Shown piece by piece: positions 22,259-33,793 of a stretch of DNA of 64,000 nt. The notes beneath the pieces were generated by a model that saw nothing but the letters and a program-made list of their open reading frames with translations, did no database searches and was not told where the DNA came from. The stretch lies in NCBI GenBank assembly GCA_025738555.1, contig JAOVFP010000005.1, positions 4,774,001 through 4,838,000 of the forward strand, given 5' to 3'. Position 1 is the first letter of the stretch, and every line of letters starts with the position of its first letter. Source of the stretch: Cyathus striatus (Eukaryota > Basidiomycota > Agaricomycetes > Agaricales > Nidulariaceae). Position numbers and translations under genes: made by a program.

Positions 22259-23723
22259 CTACATAAACAAAAACTCTATCAGGTAAGTAGCACTACGGAG
22301 AAATGACTTGTTGAAACAATCAGATTTAGATTCCTGAATAACGATAGCTTTAGACGAGGCATTTGCATTTAGATCACTGGCACCACACTCACGAATACGC
22401 ATACCCTGTTCAACTGCTATGATATCTGCTCCAAGCTGTCTAGCGAGTACAAGATCCTTCACCTGATGAACAATTACCTCTCGCATCGATAGGCTACCAT
22501 TGCTAACTTCTTTACAATGCACAATACAAACACGTAATCCGTCAAGGGCATCCTTTAAGTCCTGATGAACCAATGAATTCCTTTTTTGTCGCTTCCGAGC
22601 GGGACGTCCGCGAGACATCGACTGACTTTCCATTCTGAGCTTAACGACTTCGCTTGCCAGAGCCGTTAGCTCGTTAACTAAATGTTCTGGGGTGAGATGA
22701 CCATATAGCGCATCATCATTTCGGCCGGACGGCCATGAGCATTCAATAAATATTGTAGATAGTTTACTTGGAATTTTTGGTGCAGCTGCCTTCCAAACCT
22801 GTAAAGTCTGTGGTCGATCTGCTACAGAATCTGGCTCTACATCGCCAAAGAATAAAAATTCGTGACCAGATTCATCATGACGGATAAAAAAGGCTGAAGA
22901 TTCATAACTTCCGTGTTTATTACTTCCGTGACTTAAAGGAACTGTCCTGGCCGAAATTCCAGGGTACACCATTTCGTAATTGTTATCCAGTGACAACCTA
23001 TGGAAAGTCAAAAATTTAAATCAGATAATTAAGAACATCTCTAAGACACTTACGGCGAATAAAGAAGCTTGAAATCATCCTCGTCTTCATTCCACGTTGC
23101 AAGGTTTGGCCATATACGGTCAGAAAATACAGTTTCAAGGTCCTGTAGAACTTGCTTCGTGGCGTATATTCGTTTGCGTTGACCTCCAAGGGAACCCGCT
23201 GATAATACAAGGCTACTGATATGGTCTAGATGTGCATGGGTAATCAGAAAACACCTATGTATAATATTTAAGAATGTCACGAGCCTAGGTTACTTATGGA
23301 TAATGACCGACGCACCGTATGAACGAAAAGATTTCGGAAGATGTGTAAATGCTGGAGGAGACATCTTCTGAGCATCGAACATCATGACTATCGAAGAGCC
23401 GAGGATTTGCTTTAAGCAGCTGGCTCAATGCCCCCTGACCAGACCCTACAGGACACGTAGCAATTGTCAGAAAAGCCAGAGTTTCGCATAACAGTATTTC
23501 TGACCTGCCTCCAAGGCGATGATACCCTCTTCCCATGCGGCGTCTGATGGCTTAAGAAGATACCTGACGAGGAAGTGAAGTGATTGAGCAAATGTTCACC
23601 ACGTGGAGAGAACGCTCGCAGTGACGCCCACAGGAATACGAGTTGTGACAAGACGTACGCAGAAAGGTTGGTTTCATCTGGCCCGCCTCCAGAGCCAACA
23701 ACCACCATGTCGAAGGTAGGCAT
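22259..23723 (-). CDS. PDE1: low-affinity class II 3',5'-cyclic-nucleotide phosphodiesterase
   Basis: Hydrolyses cAMP (or cGMP) to the 5' nucleotide, lowering PKA signalling. The class II family signature is plain: CFLITHAHLDHISSLVLSAG at about 23200-23260 (metal-binding H-x-H-L-D-H). The N-terminus MPTFDMVVVGSGGGPDETNL and the exon YLLKPSDAAWEEGIIALEAG are typical. Further conserved blocks are FFGDVEPDS, TIFIECSWPSGRNDDALYGH and HLTPEHLVNEL. An insert rich in Arg/Ser/Lys (RGRPARKRQKR) may be a nuclear signal or disordered loop. The C-terminus ends LIEFLFM at a TAG (22259-22261). About 390 residues, as expected. The start at 23723 is the first ATG and gives the right N-terminus. Confidence 0.92.
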
Positions 23724-24135
23724 GGAGTTGAACTGTAAAGGACTGAATGATGGGTATGCTGAGAATACCGGAATGAGCTGAAGGCGTAGCGACGGAAGAA
23801 ATCAACGTTCAACGTTCAACTATTGACAACCAGGAACGGCGCTCGCGTGAGCAGAATAGCGCACTGTAGACTAAGACAGTAGCAAAATGCCTCAAGTGCT
23901 TATATACAGAGACAGGACGGGCGGTAACATGCTATGACTACGTTTGGTTGTGGCAGAACTTTGTACACTCTAAGTACAATGCAGCCTCAGGAGACCCAAC
24001 GCTTGAACGGAGACTTACATACTTAGTACAATGGGATTACCACATAAATAATAATAAATATTTAAATAACTCCCCTATTTACAAATACAAAGCAGTAGAG
24101 CTTTCCCCATCCACTCATCCAATTCCCCGTTCCCC
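23724..24135. promoter_or_regulatory. divergent promoter, PDE1 / SIM protein
   Basis: 412 bp between opposite starts. It contains a short direct repeat CAACGTTCAACGTTCAAC near 23803, TAAGTACAATG at 23971-23981 and TACTTAGTACAATG at 24020-24033. The two copies of (C)T(A/T)AGTACAATG are 49 bp apart. Confidence 0.45.
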
Positions 24136-26569
24136 ATGGCTGCCACAGTCAATCAAGCCACAGAAAACAACCAAAAGCTCTTTCGTCAATATACAAAGAA
24201 GCTATCCCAAGATGACACCTTAGTATATGCTTCCCATGCAGACAAGCTCGGCAGATGGCTAAGTGACGAGAAAGCTTACTACAAGTCTGCGAGACCAGAG
24301 GCTTGTCGTTCTCCGTTATCATATGCACAGTTCACTTATTTTTATTGGTAGATTGTAAAGCTGCTTCTGGCTAGTATTCTGTTTCGTGTGTTGCACGATG
24401 TTGCTGAATCCGAAGCTTTAGACAGCCCAGTCCACTTTGAAAAGAAATGTTGGTGCTGAGCCGAACCCAATGTCGCCTTTCAACGCTACCCTGTACTTGG
24501 ATCATCCGATGGCAGACCCTTATATTCGTCTTATACATTCAGTAAAGCCCTACACACATCTCTTTGTTGAGCCAGATTTAAGAAGTGCCATTGTTATTCT
24601 CTTTCCGAAACTATTACTTACTTGTTTTTCAAGTTTTTGTTGGTCGCATAGTTCAAAGCGCTTCTGCCGAACTTGTCACCGAACGCACATCTGCAGGACT
24701 ACCATCGGCAAGTGTACCTAGCGAGTTGCCCATACCACAGATGCCTAGTGTTACTGCTAGTTGTATATCTTCGCGCTCAGATGCATGGACATCTCCAGCA
24801 AACTTTGCCGCTATTGATGCCCAACATAATGCTTTTCAGAATGTCTCTGACAGTTCTGTATCAGCCTCTTTTCCATCATTCATAACAGAATCACGCCTAT
24901 TAAGACCACCATTGGGATCAGAACTTGTATTACATTTCTTTCTCTCCTTGTTGCATCGCATCTCTAATTTTATCTAGTCTTTAGCTGTATCCACTCCCGA
25001 AGTAATGGCTCCTAGCAAATTAGATTCCGAGAATACTGCTACTATTAAAACACAGGGTTCGGCCCCCCTTTTGGTTGACAACGGCTCTATATCTGTACCT
25101 ATCTCAAAGCCCAAAACAAAAAGGAAGAGCCGCTTAGATCTCTCTGCATTGTTGAAAAAGGATGTTGTCGCTCTTCAACAAAAGAAACTGGAGGCTTCAA
25201 GTGGAACGGTACCTCCTTTGTATAATCTTCGATCAGACGTTACATCAGTAAAGACAGAACCAACCGATAGTTTAGTTAGTCATTCAGACAAAGTGGATCT
25301 GAATGTACATAATTCCACAACAACTCCTGAACAACCCAGGCGTTCTATGGCTATGCCACAGCCCTTTCAGAATGTCACAAAGCTGCCTGAGATAATTGAC
25401 CTCACAATGGATGATTCGGATGTAGAAATCTATTCTGCACCAGTTATCCAGCAGGAGGCCGAGGTAAAAATGGACGTAGATGTGGAACAGGATCACTATA
25501 TGGATATTGGTAGTGGCGCTGTGGCGGTAAATGTGTCGCATTATGCTCAGCGACATGACTCTGAATCTCATCTAATCCCTTCATCTAATTCCATTCAACA
25601 TAATGTACATGATCATACCGACATTCAGCCCATCGCTATCGAAGGTGGATATAAGGCGGATGTTTCTACAATTTTCGATACGACGAGTCCTGATACGATG
25701 CGCGTGGAAGACGAATTTGGTGACTTTGCGACCAAGGGATTAACTTTTATTTTACCGGAAAGTAGAGTTACAAGGACAATTCCAGAGTCTTCGACGAAGT
25801 CGCCATTTCCTGAAGAAAATAATGTTGCAGCAAACGATTCAGGTAAGGATAATTTATACACGCAGGTTTTTGTCATGTTAGAAAGACCCAATTAGTAGCT
25901 GTAGTGCCGTTTGGGAGTCAAATGAAAGGTAATTGCCATTCAAAATGGCCTTGAAAACGCGAGTAAAATATCTATTCGCTTTGAAATGCCGGATACGCTA
26001 TTTTCTCAGCTATCGAAATGGGTGCATCGTCATTTCGACACGCAGTAATTCTATTATTTTTCACTGTATATACTGAGATCTGAATATTTCTCAGGTCTTT
26101 GCAGAACAGTCTTTGTCTATCTCTCGCTTGCTATTCGTCTTCCGAAATATTGGAAAGAATTAATGAAGGCACACACCATAGTCAGGAAGAACTAGTTTCT
26201 TCACTTCAATCATTCTGGCCAACTTCCGGTGGTTTGTCAATGTCAATGCTACTAACCCAGGCCGTGGAGGAGTTTCCGTTATCACCGCCCTTTATGGTAA
26301 GACACTTTATGCAAGATATCTACGGTGGCTAAGCCGTACGTTTTTTCAAGGTTACTCAGGATGGTTTTGTTGATGTCTCGCAATTTGTTTCTGTTGGACA
26401 GAATGCCATTGAGCTCAGTCACCAGACAGAGTTATCAAATCATACTTTTGTTCTTTATGTTCACAATCCTACTCAAAGTCAGCTTCAACAAATTACAGAA
26501 CAAAGAGACAGTGAACAGCAGTGGGAAACATGGGCACAACATATTTCGCGTCCTTTCGCTGAATCCTGA
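24136..26569 (+). CDS. uncharacterised protein with SUMO-interacting motif
   Basis: I do not recognise this gene as a named family. The model starts MAATVNQATENNQKLFRQYT and continues through LLLASILFRVLHD and NPMSPFNATLYLDHPMADPY. A long disordered middle (25005-25840) has a basic patch KPKTKRKSRL, the sequence VKTEP (PsiKxE sumoylation consensus) and EIIDLTMDDSD, a textbook SUMO-interacting motif (hydrophobic core followed by acidic residues). A folded C-terminal region follows: ISIRFEMPDTLFSQLSKWVH, later GFVDVSQFVSVGQNAIEL and NHTFVLYVHNPTQSQLQQI, ending RPFAES. That tail is loosely reminiscent of a PINIT domain of SUMO ligases, but no SP-RING follows. At 25867-25928 either an intron with a weak GTTTTT donor or a one-base error is needed. 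Length is about 700 residues. The first exons are uncertain. Confidence 0.55.
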
Positions 26570-27015
26570 TATATAACTTTAAAAAGTAGGGTTTGGGTAT
26601 ATTTATTATCCAATCCAATCAATTACAGCTGTTTGCAACATATCCAACATATCGAGCTCATATAGCAGGCTGATTCAGATGGCGGCCCATTTGACATCGT
26701 TTGATATGGCGAGGTAGCCCATGTTATGTGTTGGTCATATGTGATAGAGATTGACCAGGGGAGCGAGGTTATCGCATTGTTAATTACTACATAATGTTTG
26801 CTACTGCCAACCTTTTTGCAGTAAATCTTGAAATGAGAAGTCGTTGTATTATTAGTAGCTCCACCCAACTACATACGTATATGAAGGAAACAATCTCTCC
26901 TAATGTATAGAAAAAAAGGTCCATGAAAAAGGAGTGTGTATAGTTTGGCTGATCACCAACATAAAAAAGGAATGACGACACTAAAATTATTAAAGTTAGG
27001 TACAGAAAAAAGAAC
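26570..27015. other. convergent intergenic region
   Basis: 446 bp between the stop of the SIM protein and the stop of the Ede1 homologue. AT-rich, with no exon, tRNA or repeat that I could support. Long 3' UTRs probably account for it. Confidence 0.5.
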
Positions 27016-30000
27016 TTACGCTCCCAAAAGGCTATTGAGAGCTCTCGGTACATCGTAACCATATTTTTCCAGAGCCTCGACTGCTTGACTTCTGCTAAAA
27101 CCCATCGCAGTCAACTGCTTCACCGCTTCAACATCATCATCGCTCGAAGGCGTTAACGTCCTGTGAGGTTCTTCCTCAGGAGGAGAAAGATGCTGAGATC
27201 GTGGCAGCGGTAAAGGTTCTTGGATTTGTGACTTCTTTTTTTTACCAAATGGCAAACGGATCTATAAGGAAGATTAAAAAAAGATGTAGACCACTAAGTC
27301 AATGGCTTACACTTAGTTTGGAATGTCTCGTTGAAGGTTCCTTGACTTTCTCGTGCACCTCTTTAGATGAAGAACTAGACACGCGAGGTTTCGGTGAGGA
27401 TGTTCGAGGAGAAGGCGAAGTTGTTCGCGTGGGGAGCGAAAAGTTTGAGTTACGAGGTGGTGAGGCTGATTGCCTGGGAGGTGCCGGTGACGTGGTAGGG
27501 AAAGGTTTCTCATTTGATGGTTGAGCGGTTGAGGGAGAATTAGGTGTAGAGGATTGTTGAATCTGAGCGCCTAAGGCAAGCGAAGGGGTATCATGAAAGG
27601 AGGAGAACACTTCTTCAAAGGAGGGACCAGACTTGCTTGGACTTGGAGTAGAAGGTTCAGTTATTTCAGAAGTTGCAGACTTCGTGACGGTGGCAGAAGT
27701 CACGGAAGGGGAGGTAAAAACGTCATCAAAGGTAGACTGGTGCGGCAACGGAGATTGTGTAGCTGGTGGAACTAATGGCTGGGCAGTCTCCTTAGAACCA
27801 CCGAAATCGAAATTATCGTCGAAAGCGGAGTCAAACGCAAATTGGCCCGGCATTGAGGGGGCAGTAGGGATTTTCCCCATAGCTTCGTCGAATGCATCAA
27901 CTCCAGATGCAGTAGCATCTACAGCCGTTTCAGGCGCTTTCGTAGCTAATAAATCTGAGGGCTTTGTTGACATGGTGTTGTCTGTCTGATTGTCCAACCA
28001 TGCAATGCTATTAGCAGCATCAACGCCGAAGACATCATCGAATAGAGCGTCGGAACCTGTTATTGCGGCTGGTTTTGACTCTTTGTCTTTACCCACAGAC
28101 GCAGCAAGAGTAGCCAACGGAATTTCATCACTATCCGAATCTGAATCGGATTCATTGATATCCAATTCCTTGAGTTGAAGTTTTAGATCTGTCTGATGAT
28201 CTTCCGCCTTTGGCACAGAGGTTTCTTTGGAACCAATATCGTCAACTGGAGGGAAATGAGAAACCGCCTCATCTATTGAGGTATATTGTCCTATATCCTT
28301 TTCAACTGGACTTTCCTGGACAGGGCTTGCAATATTTGAATGCGCGTCTGCCGTTTGAGGCGGGGTAATGAAATATTCGGTATCAGTCGGTGACATAACA
28401 AGTTCTAAAGGAGTATCATTGATCGTGGATTCTGCAGCTGGATTACTTTGCTGGTCTTTTTCAGGTACTTGAGTCACAATGTTGATTGAGTCTTGTTGAT
28501 TAGATCCCACAATTTCATGTGCCTCACCAGGAGCTGAAGAACCACCATGGAATGGCGAAAATGGAGAAGTTGACCTTGGTGTAGATGTAACAGAACCCAT
28601 TGTAAGGCGCTCAAATGGATTATTACTCTTTCCACCGACAGGGCTGGCTGTTCTAATCACAGACGGATCTGGAGTGGGAGGTAATGGTTGATTAGCAGCC
28701 AGCATAAGAGAATCACTTGATAGTGCACGTTCAGGATGTCCATTGGCGGATGTCATCACGTCTTCTTTAGCAAGCTCTATCTCTGCTTCATCCTTTTCCT
28801 TAGTAATCGCGGCAAGTTCTGCTGCTGTGTCCTCCATCTCTTTCTGAACTTTCGCTTTATCCGTTTCTTTCGCTGCAAGTTGCTTCTTTGCGATTGCCAA
28901 TAAACCCTTTTGCTGCTTAGCATCCTTTTTCACCTTTTCGACATCCCTCTTCAGAGCTTCTGCTTGTTGCCCAACTTCGATCATTCGCTTATGGAAATCT
29001 CGCGTTTCTTCTTTATCACGAAGGAAACTACCTTCAATTTCTGCTTTCTCAACCCGCAGGGCGCTAAGGTCACTTTCAGCTCGAATCAGCTCCTCTCTGG
29101 CCTTTTGAATATCAGCGAGTTGGGATGAGTGCCGTTCCGTAAGGGCAGTTACAAGCTTAGTCTCAGCTTCATAAGCCGCCTTTGCAGATGACAGCTGCGT
29201 TTGCAAGGCTGAAAGCTGTGAAGCCTGATCAGCAAGGGCTTGCTCCAATTTCACTCGGTCAGCCTTTGCACTTTCCATGGAGCGATTTGTAGAGCTCAAT
29301 TGATTCTTCAAGTTACCGATTTCTGCTGAACGATCTTGCAATGGAGGAGACGCTGTCGTTGAAGTGTCATCATCGCCCAGCAAATCGTGATGCACTGCTG
29401 GTGCTGAATGGTGTCAGTTACTAGAAAGAGTCATGTAACCTGAAACAACATACTAGTGTCAAACGGAGAATCACTAAACGGATCCATCGACTGAGAAGGG
29501 ATGTGGGGTTTTGAAGATAATTTGGAATTCGTTTGCCCTGTTTGCTGAGGCTGCAAAAATGGCATATTTCCTGTAGCTTGAGGAGAAACAGCAGACTGGG
29601 GAGGAGTATCATCAAATGAAAAGAGATTAGGAGGCTCATGCACAGGCTGTGAATGAGAGATGGGCATGACCGCGGTATTATTGCGCATAGAGGGTGGTAT
29701 TAAATTTGACGGTAAGATTGTTGGAAGTTCTTCTCCGCGAAGCTTTTTCCGAATCAAATGCACGGCAACCGCAAAGCCATCTCTAGTGAGACGACCGTCA
29801 TTGTTAATATCAGCAAGATCCCTGTCATAAATGGTAACTAACAGAGGATTATAAGTGACATAAACAGGCAAGCATACCAAATCTGAGCGAGTGTTTCTTC
29901 CGACAGTTTGCTTTCAAGCATGAACGGGACTGCACGATCGCCTTCCAAGTAACCTTTTTTCTCCAGATCAAGGTCATCAAAGGCTTTATAAGCAGTATTC

Positions 30001-31097
30001 CTTTCCGACAGGTCAACGTCCCACTGAACATTACCGCCAGTGAAGTTACTAGTCAAGTCACCGAATGCACTGCTTCCCAGAACCGAAGGAATGCTTGGCC
30101 GAGAAGGTAAAGCGGGAGCTCTACGCTGCGATGACATCCCAGTATAATCGGGCTGGAGTGATTGGCTTTGCCCAGTCAGTTGAGTTTGTAGTGGCGCACG
30201 CTGAGGAAATGTGCTGACAGAAGGACTGAAGGTGCCACTAGTACCTGTCATCTGGACTGCGACACCTTGTCCCGCAGCACTACCTCCAGCTTGTTGATAC
30301 AAACCAGGGGGGAGAGAAGTTGGTATAAAGGCTAATTGCCCGGACATCAATCCCTGGATGAAATACATGCCAATTGCGAAATCGACTGCATCCAGGGAAC
30401 CGCGATCTTGAGTATCAGCAAGGTTCCTATATAAACGAGCGCAATGTAAATATAAAATAACAGCCATACAATTGTAGTCTACTGACCATATTTGGGAAAG
30501 CTTTTCGGTGGGAAGCTTTGACTTGATAAACAAATCTCGCGCCTTGTCTCCTACGGCCGAATGAGATGAACTTTTAATAACTAGAAAAAGGTAAGCATAC
30601 CACTGAGGAGGCCATTTGTAGGACCCGCTTTGGCAAACAAGTTATTGAACTTTGCCCTATCCTGAGCAGATAAGGGAGGGAAGCTCGGAGGAGGCGATCG
30701 TGGCATTGACATGCCAGTATTCTGCTGGGAGACAGTGGAGTAGCCATCCAGCACAGGTGGTGGTCCAGCTATAAGTGCAATGCGTAAGTACGACAATTTG
30801 ATGTTGAGGAAAGAACTCACGTTTGTTGAGTAAGGCAGAAGTTACCTTGTCTCCTCGCTGAGCATAACCAATGAGGCGGAGGGCCATACTGACACCTTTC
30901 TCTGTTAGACTACCCTGATCGTTTTCGTCTGCAAGATTCCATATTTCGCCTAAGACAGTTGGCGGTAGCTTAGCGGCAGCAAATATCTTGACTGCGAGGT
31001 CCCCAGGGAGGAGGCCAGATTGGGGAGAATTGGCACGAGAAAATATCTGAGTGACGAGGCTGCGCTCAGCTGAAGTAGGAACGAAGTTTGCGGACAT
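27016..31097 (-). CDS. EDE1: endocytic EH-domain scaffold Ede1/Eps15-like
   Basis: Early clathrin-endocytosis scaffold at the plasma membrane that binds NPF cargo adaptors and ubiquitin. Three EH domains are visible: near the N-terminus ([37 protein letters not shown]), at about 30350-30560 ([40 protein letters not shown]) and at about 29760-30000 ([39 protein letters not shown]). A coiled coil covers about 28750-29330 ([20 protein letters not shown] onward). A long Ser/Pro/Thr/Asp-rich tail follows, and a C-terminal UBA domain ([20 protein letters not shown]) ends LNSLLGA at TAA 27016-27018. About 1,240 residues. ATG 31097 is the first methionine; upstream only non-ATG codons extend the frame. 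Divergent from UBE2C. Confidence 0.95.
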
Positions 31098-31466
31098 GTC
31101 GTCCAGTAGGGATATACGAATGTAAGGGGGGAGAGGCAAAGATGACGGGAGCGGGGCCGGAGGAGAAGTGGACTAGCTCGCTGCTCAGCTGGTCCCTGGA
31201 GCGACGCCTTACGCCGGGTCAACCGGTCACGCACACGGCTTGGGTCACGTGTTTCAATGCAACAAAACGCGTGGTTGATTCCAATTTCCAACTTGAACCT
31301 GTTCCTCAACATAACTTTTGTTGCTTGGCATCTTCTCGCTTTCTTTCATTTGTCTCTTTTATACCTGCAACTTGTATTCATCCCCACATCCATTTCATTT
31401 TCAGCATCCCTCCCTGGATTTCTCTTTTGCTGCTCTCTGTGTCCTTATCCGCCTCTACTAATTATC
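31098..31466. promoter_or_regulatory. divergent promoter, EDE1 / UBE2C
   Basis: 369 bp between opposite starts. It contains an E-box CACGTG (31246-31251) and an ACGCGT MluI box (31266-31271), about 200 bp upstream of the UBE2C start, followed by a pyrimidine-rich stretch up to the ATG. An MBF site is sensible for a mitotic E2 enzyme but is inferred from motif alone. Confidence 0.45.
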
Positions 31467-32398
31467 ATGGACCAACTCACATCTTCACTCGCTCCTGCCT
31501 CACGCTCTTCATCTAGTAAGCCCAGTGTCGTCCCGTCAACACAACAGGGCGCAGGGAGCGTTACTAAAAGGTATGTTTTCTTTGTCACATACAGCTTATT
31601 TTTTAAGCTTCGTCTAGACTAAGCAATGAACTCATGCAACTAATGGTGTGTCCTATGACTACTCCATCTTGACTGTGATCTTGGTGACTCACCTCCTTTC
31701 TGATAAATTTAGATGTCCTCATCGCCTGGAATCGTACGTCTTATTTTGTTTTTGTGCCACCTTGTGTCGAAGTTAGCTCATTGATATGGCACTTAGTCGG
31801 CATTCCCCAAAAGCGACGGAAATTTATTTGAATGGGCCGGAACAATCGAGGGTCCAAGTGAAACAGTAATTCTTCATTTTTTATATTGTTCATTCGGATA
31901 ACTTGTTTTCCTAGGTTTATGCTGGATTGACGTTCAAAATCTCAATTGTATTCCCGTCTAACTATCCATATGTTGCACCCACGATTAAGTTTGATACACC
32001 ATGCTATCATCCCAACGTAGATATTACCACAGGAGCTATTTGTCTTGATATTTTACAAGTCAGTCAGACTTCTGGTCACACTCCTACCCCTTACTGAACT
32101 TCCCCTAGGATAAGTGGTCTGCTGTTTATAGTGTCCAGACAATACTTCTGTCGCTCCAGTCATTGCTTGGTGGTGCGTTTCTGCACTTCGCTTTTGTTTA
32201 TACCAGTTCCTTATGTGATCGAGAGCAGAACCTAATAACGCGTCACCTCTAAATCCTGATGCTGCTAGCCTGTGGGGGACACCTGATGGTAAGCAAATTT
32301 GCGCAGGGTAAACGTGACTGATATTGACGAAGATAATGATAGCATTCAAGGCGCAGCTGTTGAAGCATTACAAGCCTATTCAGGACGGTTCCGCTTAA
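31467..32398 (+). CDS. UBC11: ubiquitin-conjugating enzyme E2 C (UBE2C/Ubc11)
   Basis: E2 that works with the anaphase-promoting complex to ubiquitinate mitotic cyclins and securin. Eight exons joined by hand give 181 residues: an N-terminal Ser-rich extension ([20 protein letters not shown]), [49 protein letters not shown], the HPN motif in PCYHPNVD, the catalytic Cys in GAICLDIL (about residue 117), and [20 protein letters not shown]. The N-terminal extension, ISAFP and SPLN..AA.LW features place it in the UBE2C group rather than the UBE2D or UBE2A groups. Every junction is in frame. The C-terminus is [11 protein letters not shown] with TAA at 32396-32398. Confidence 0.94.
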
Positions 32399-32936
32399 CC
32401 ATGTTGTATTATAATATCTTTGTCGTGACCATTTTGAATGCTATATTGTGAGGTGTATTCAATGTCTGCATTGTATGTTTCTGTAATAAATGTGCTGTTA
32501 CAATGAAATGTGTGATGTCCGAGGTTCGAACCGTTCGATTGCATGGTATCCTTGTTACATGATGTATGATATGATGTATGTTGGTATGATGCGCGAGAAC
32601 TTTGAGCTTTGATAGTGGCCTAGCCTGGCCGCGAAATTTAGAAAGATTAATTTCCTTTCAGCTAGTCTTTGTTTACATAAACCATTCGTTTTTCCAACGG
32701 TCTACCTTTTCTTTCCTAGCTTCAGCCTCAGGATCATTCGCGCTGGTTGCAATTGTCTCTTTATGCCAAAAGTCGTGTGTTGTTGCGTAGGTGGATGTTT
32801 TGCGCTCACATTCGACTGTCAAGCTCATGGTTATACTTAGTACAGATTTCATACCGGCTTCCACCCATTTTTCCTACATTCGTTTACATAGCTTTTCTGA
32901 TATCAATATCGAAACATTTCCATACACCTCAAGAAG
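32399..32936. other. intergenic: UBE2C 3' region and promoter of small unknown gene
   Basis: 538 bp. It contains a short imperfect ATGATGTATG repeat (about 32559-32592), a 10-bp palindrome GGTTCGAACC (32523-32532), and TACTTAGTAC at 32834-32843, about 100 bp before the next ATG. Open frames here have no family resemblance. Confidence 0.5.
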
Positions 32937-33413
32937 ATGCCTCGTCGACCTCCTCCAACCTCACTCCGTCTCGTGCACGGACCGGTGCCGTCACGAAGGT
33001 AATGTTATCAGCGGACGCACAAGAACGGAATGTCTAACAGTGGCCGAATTTTCAGCACGCCAAAGCATACGCTTCCGTCTGTGCCACGACCAGCGTTCCA
33101 TCCGCAAACGGTATTGGAACGTGTTTCGCCGATGTGCATAGAGGATGATGGAAGTGTAAATAGAGCAAAATCGGAACTACATCACAGGCCAGAGCTCTCA
33201 GTTAGCATTCTGTACGCAAAGATTAGCACAGTGGAGGGGTCACCCTTGTCGCAGATGAGTCCGCCCAGCCAGTCGCCGAAGGGCAAAGCGAATAAGCTGC
33301 GTGGGCCATGGGACCATTCTGGGAGCATAGCGCTGCCGTTTGATACGGACAGCCTGCTCACACCGTTGAAGCCAGTAGTGATCAGCGCGGGGGGTGGATG
33401 GCGTGGACAGTAG
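32937..33413 (+). CDS. small uncharacterised Pro/Ser-rich protein
   Basis: Two exons give about 140 residues. Exon 1 (32937-32999) reads MPRRPPPTSLRLVHGPVPSR; the intron GTAATG...TTTTCAG (about 53 bp) is followed by a long exon, STPKHTLPSVPRPAFHPQTV, and then LERVSPMCIEDDGSVNRAKS, SVSILYAKISTVEGSPLSQM, KANKLRGPWDHSGSIALPFD and VVISAGGGWRGQ before TAG 33411-33413. The protein is basic at the start, rich in Pro and Ser, with no signal peptide, membrane segment or known domain that I recognise. The long open second exon with a clean splice favours a real gene. SPPSQSPK and VSP are possible proline-directed phosphorylation sites. A tandem repeat and a Puf3-like element lie just downstream. Function unknown. 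Confidence 0.6.
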
Positions 33414-33793
33414 ATGGTATAATAAATATGATTTCGTTCCGTCTAAGAATGATTCAATTTGTTCAGATATCTTGGTTGTATATATTCATCTTGGTTGTGT
33501 GTATTCATCTTGGTTGTCTAATATTCATCTTGTCTAATATTCATCTTCCTTGTCTAATAAATATTATCTCCTCACGGAATAACGTTATTTGAGATTGCCG
33601 TGCCTCGTGAGAGCGATAAGCAAGAGACAACAAGAGTTTTCGAGAGGGTGGCTATTCAGTTGACGAGTGCAGCAGCTTTTTTCGTATAGTTACAGTACTT
33701 AGCAGCTACTCTTTTCCTGGTTTCTCTCTTTCTCCCTCTTACGAGCTATTCTCTCAGTTATTGCACATCTCTCCCTTCGCTTCTTTGGACATA
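33414..33793. other. intergenic: 3' UTR repeat and Pin4 promoter
   Basis: 380 bp. The first part holds the tandem repeat at 33469-33560 and a TGTATATA element (33477-33484). The second part holds TACTTAG at 33696-33702, 92-98 bp before the Pin4 ATG, and pyrimidine-rich sequence up to the start. Confidence 0.5.
33469..33560. repeat. degenerate tandem repeat, unit about 16-20 bp
   Basis: Four to five copies of a unit like ATTCATCTTGGTTGTCTAAT. It begins 56 bp after the stop of the small unknown gene, so it is probably in its 3' UTR. The first copy contains TGTATATA, matching the Puf3/Pumilio consensus TGTANATA. Confidence 0.75.

Noticed and set aside
25844..25928. Certain frameshift in the SIM gene
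   Set aside because: SQMK-VIAIQNG looks continuous with one A removed, but an intron from GTTTTT (25867) to ATGAAAG also keeps the frame, so I do not count it as a proven break.
32515..32545. GGTTCGAACC resembling a tRNA B box
   Set aside because: No matching T-stem, acceptor stem or A box on either strand; it is just a 10-bp palindrome.
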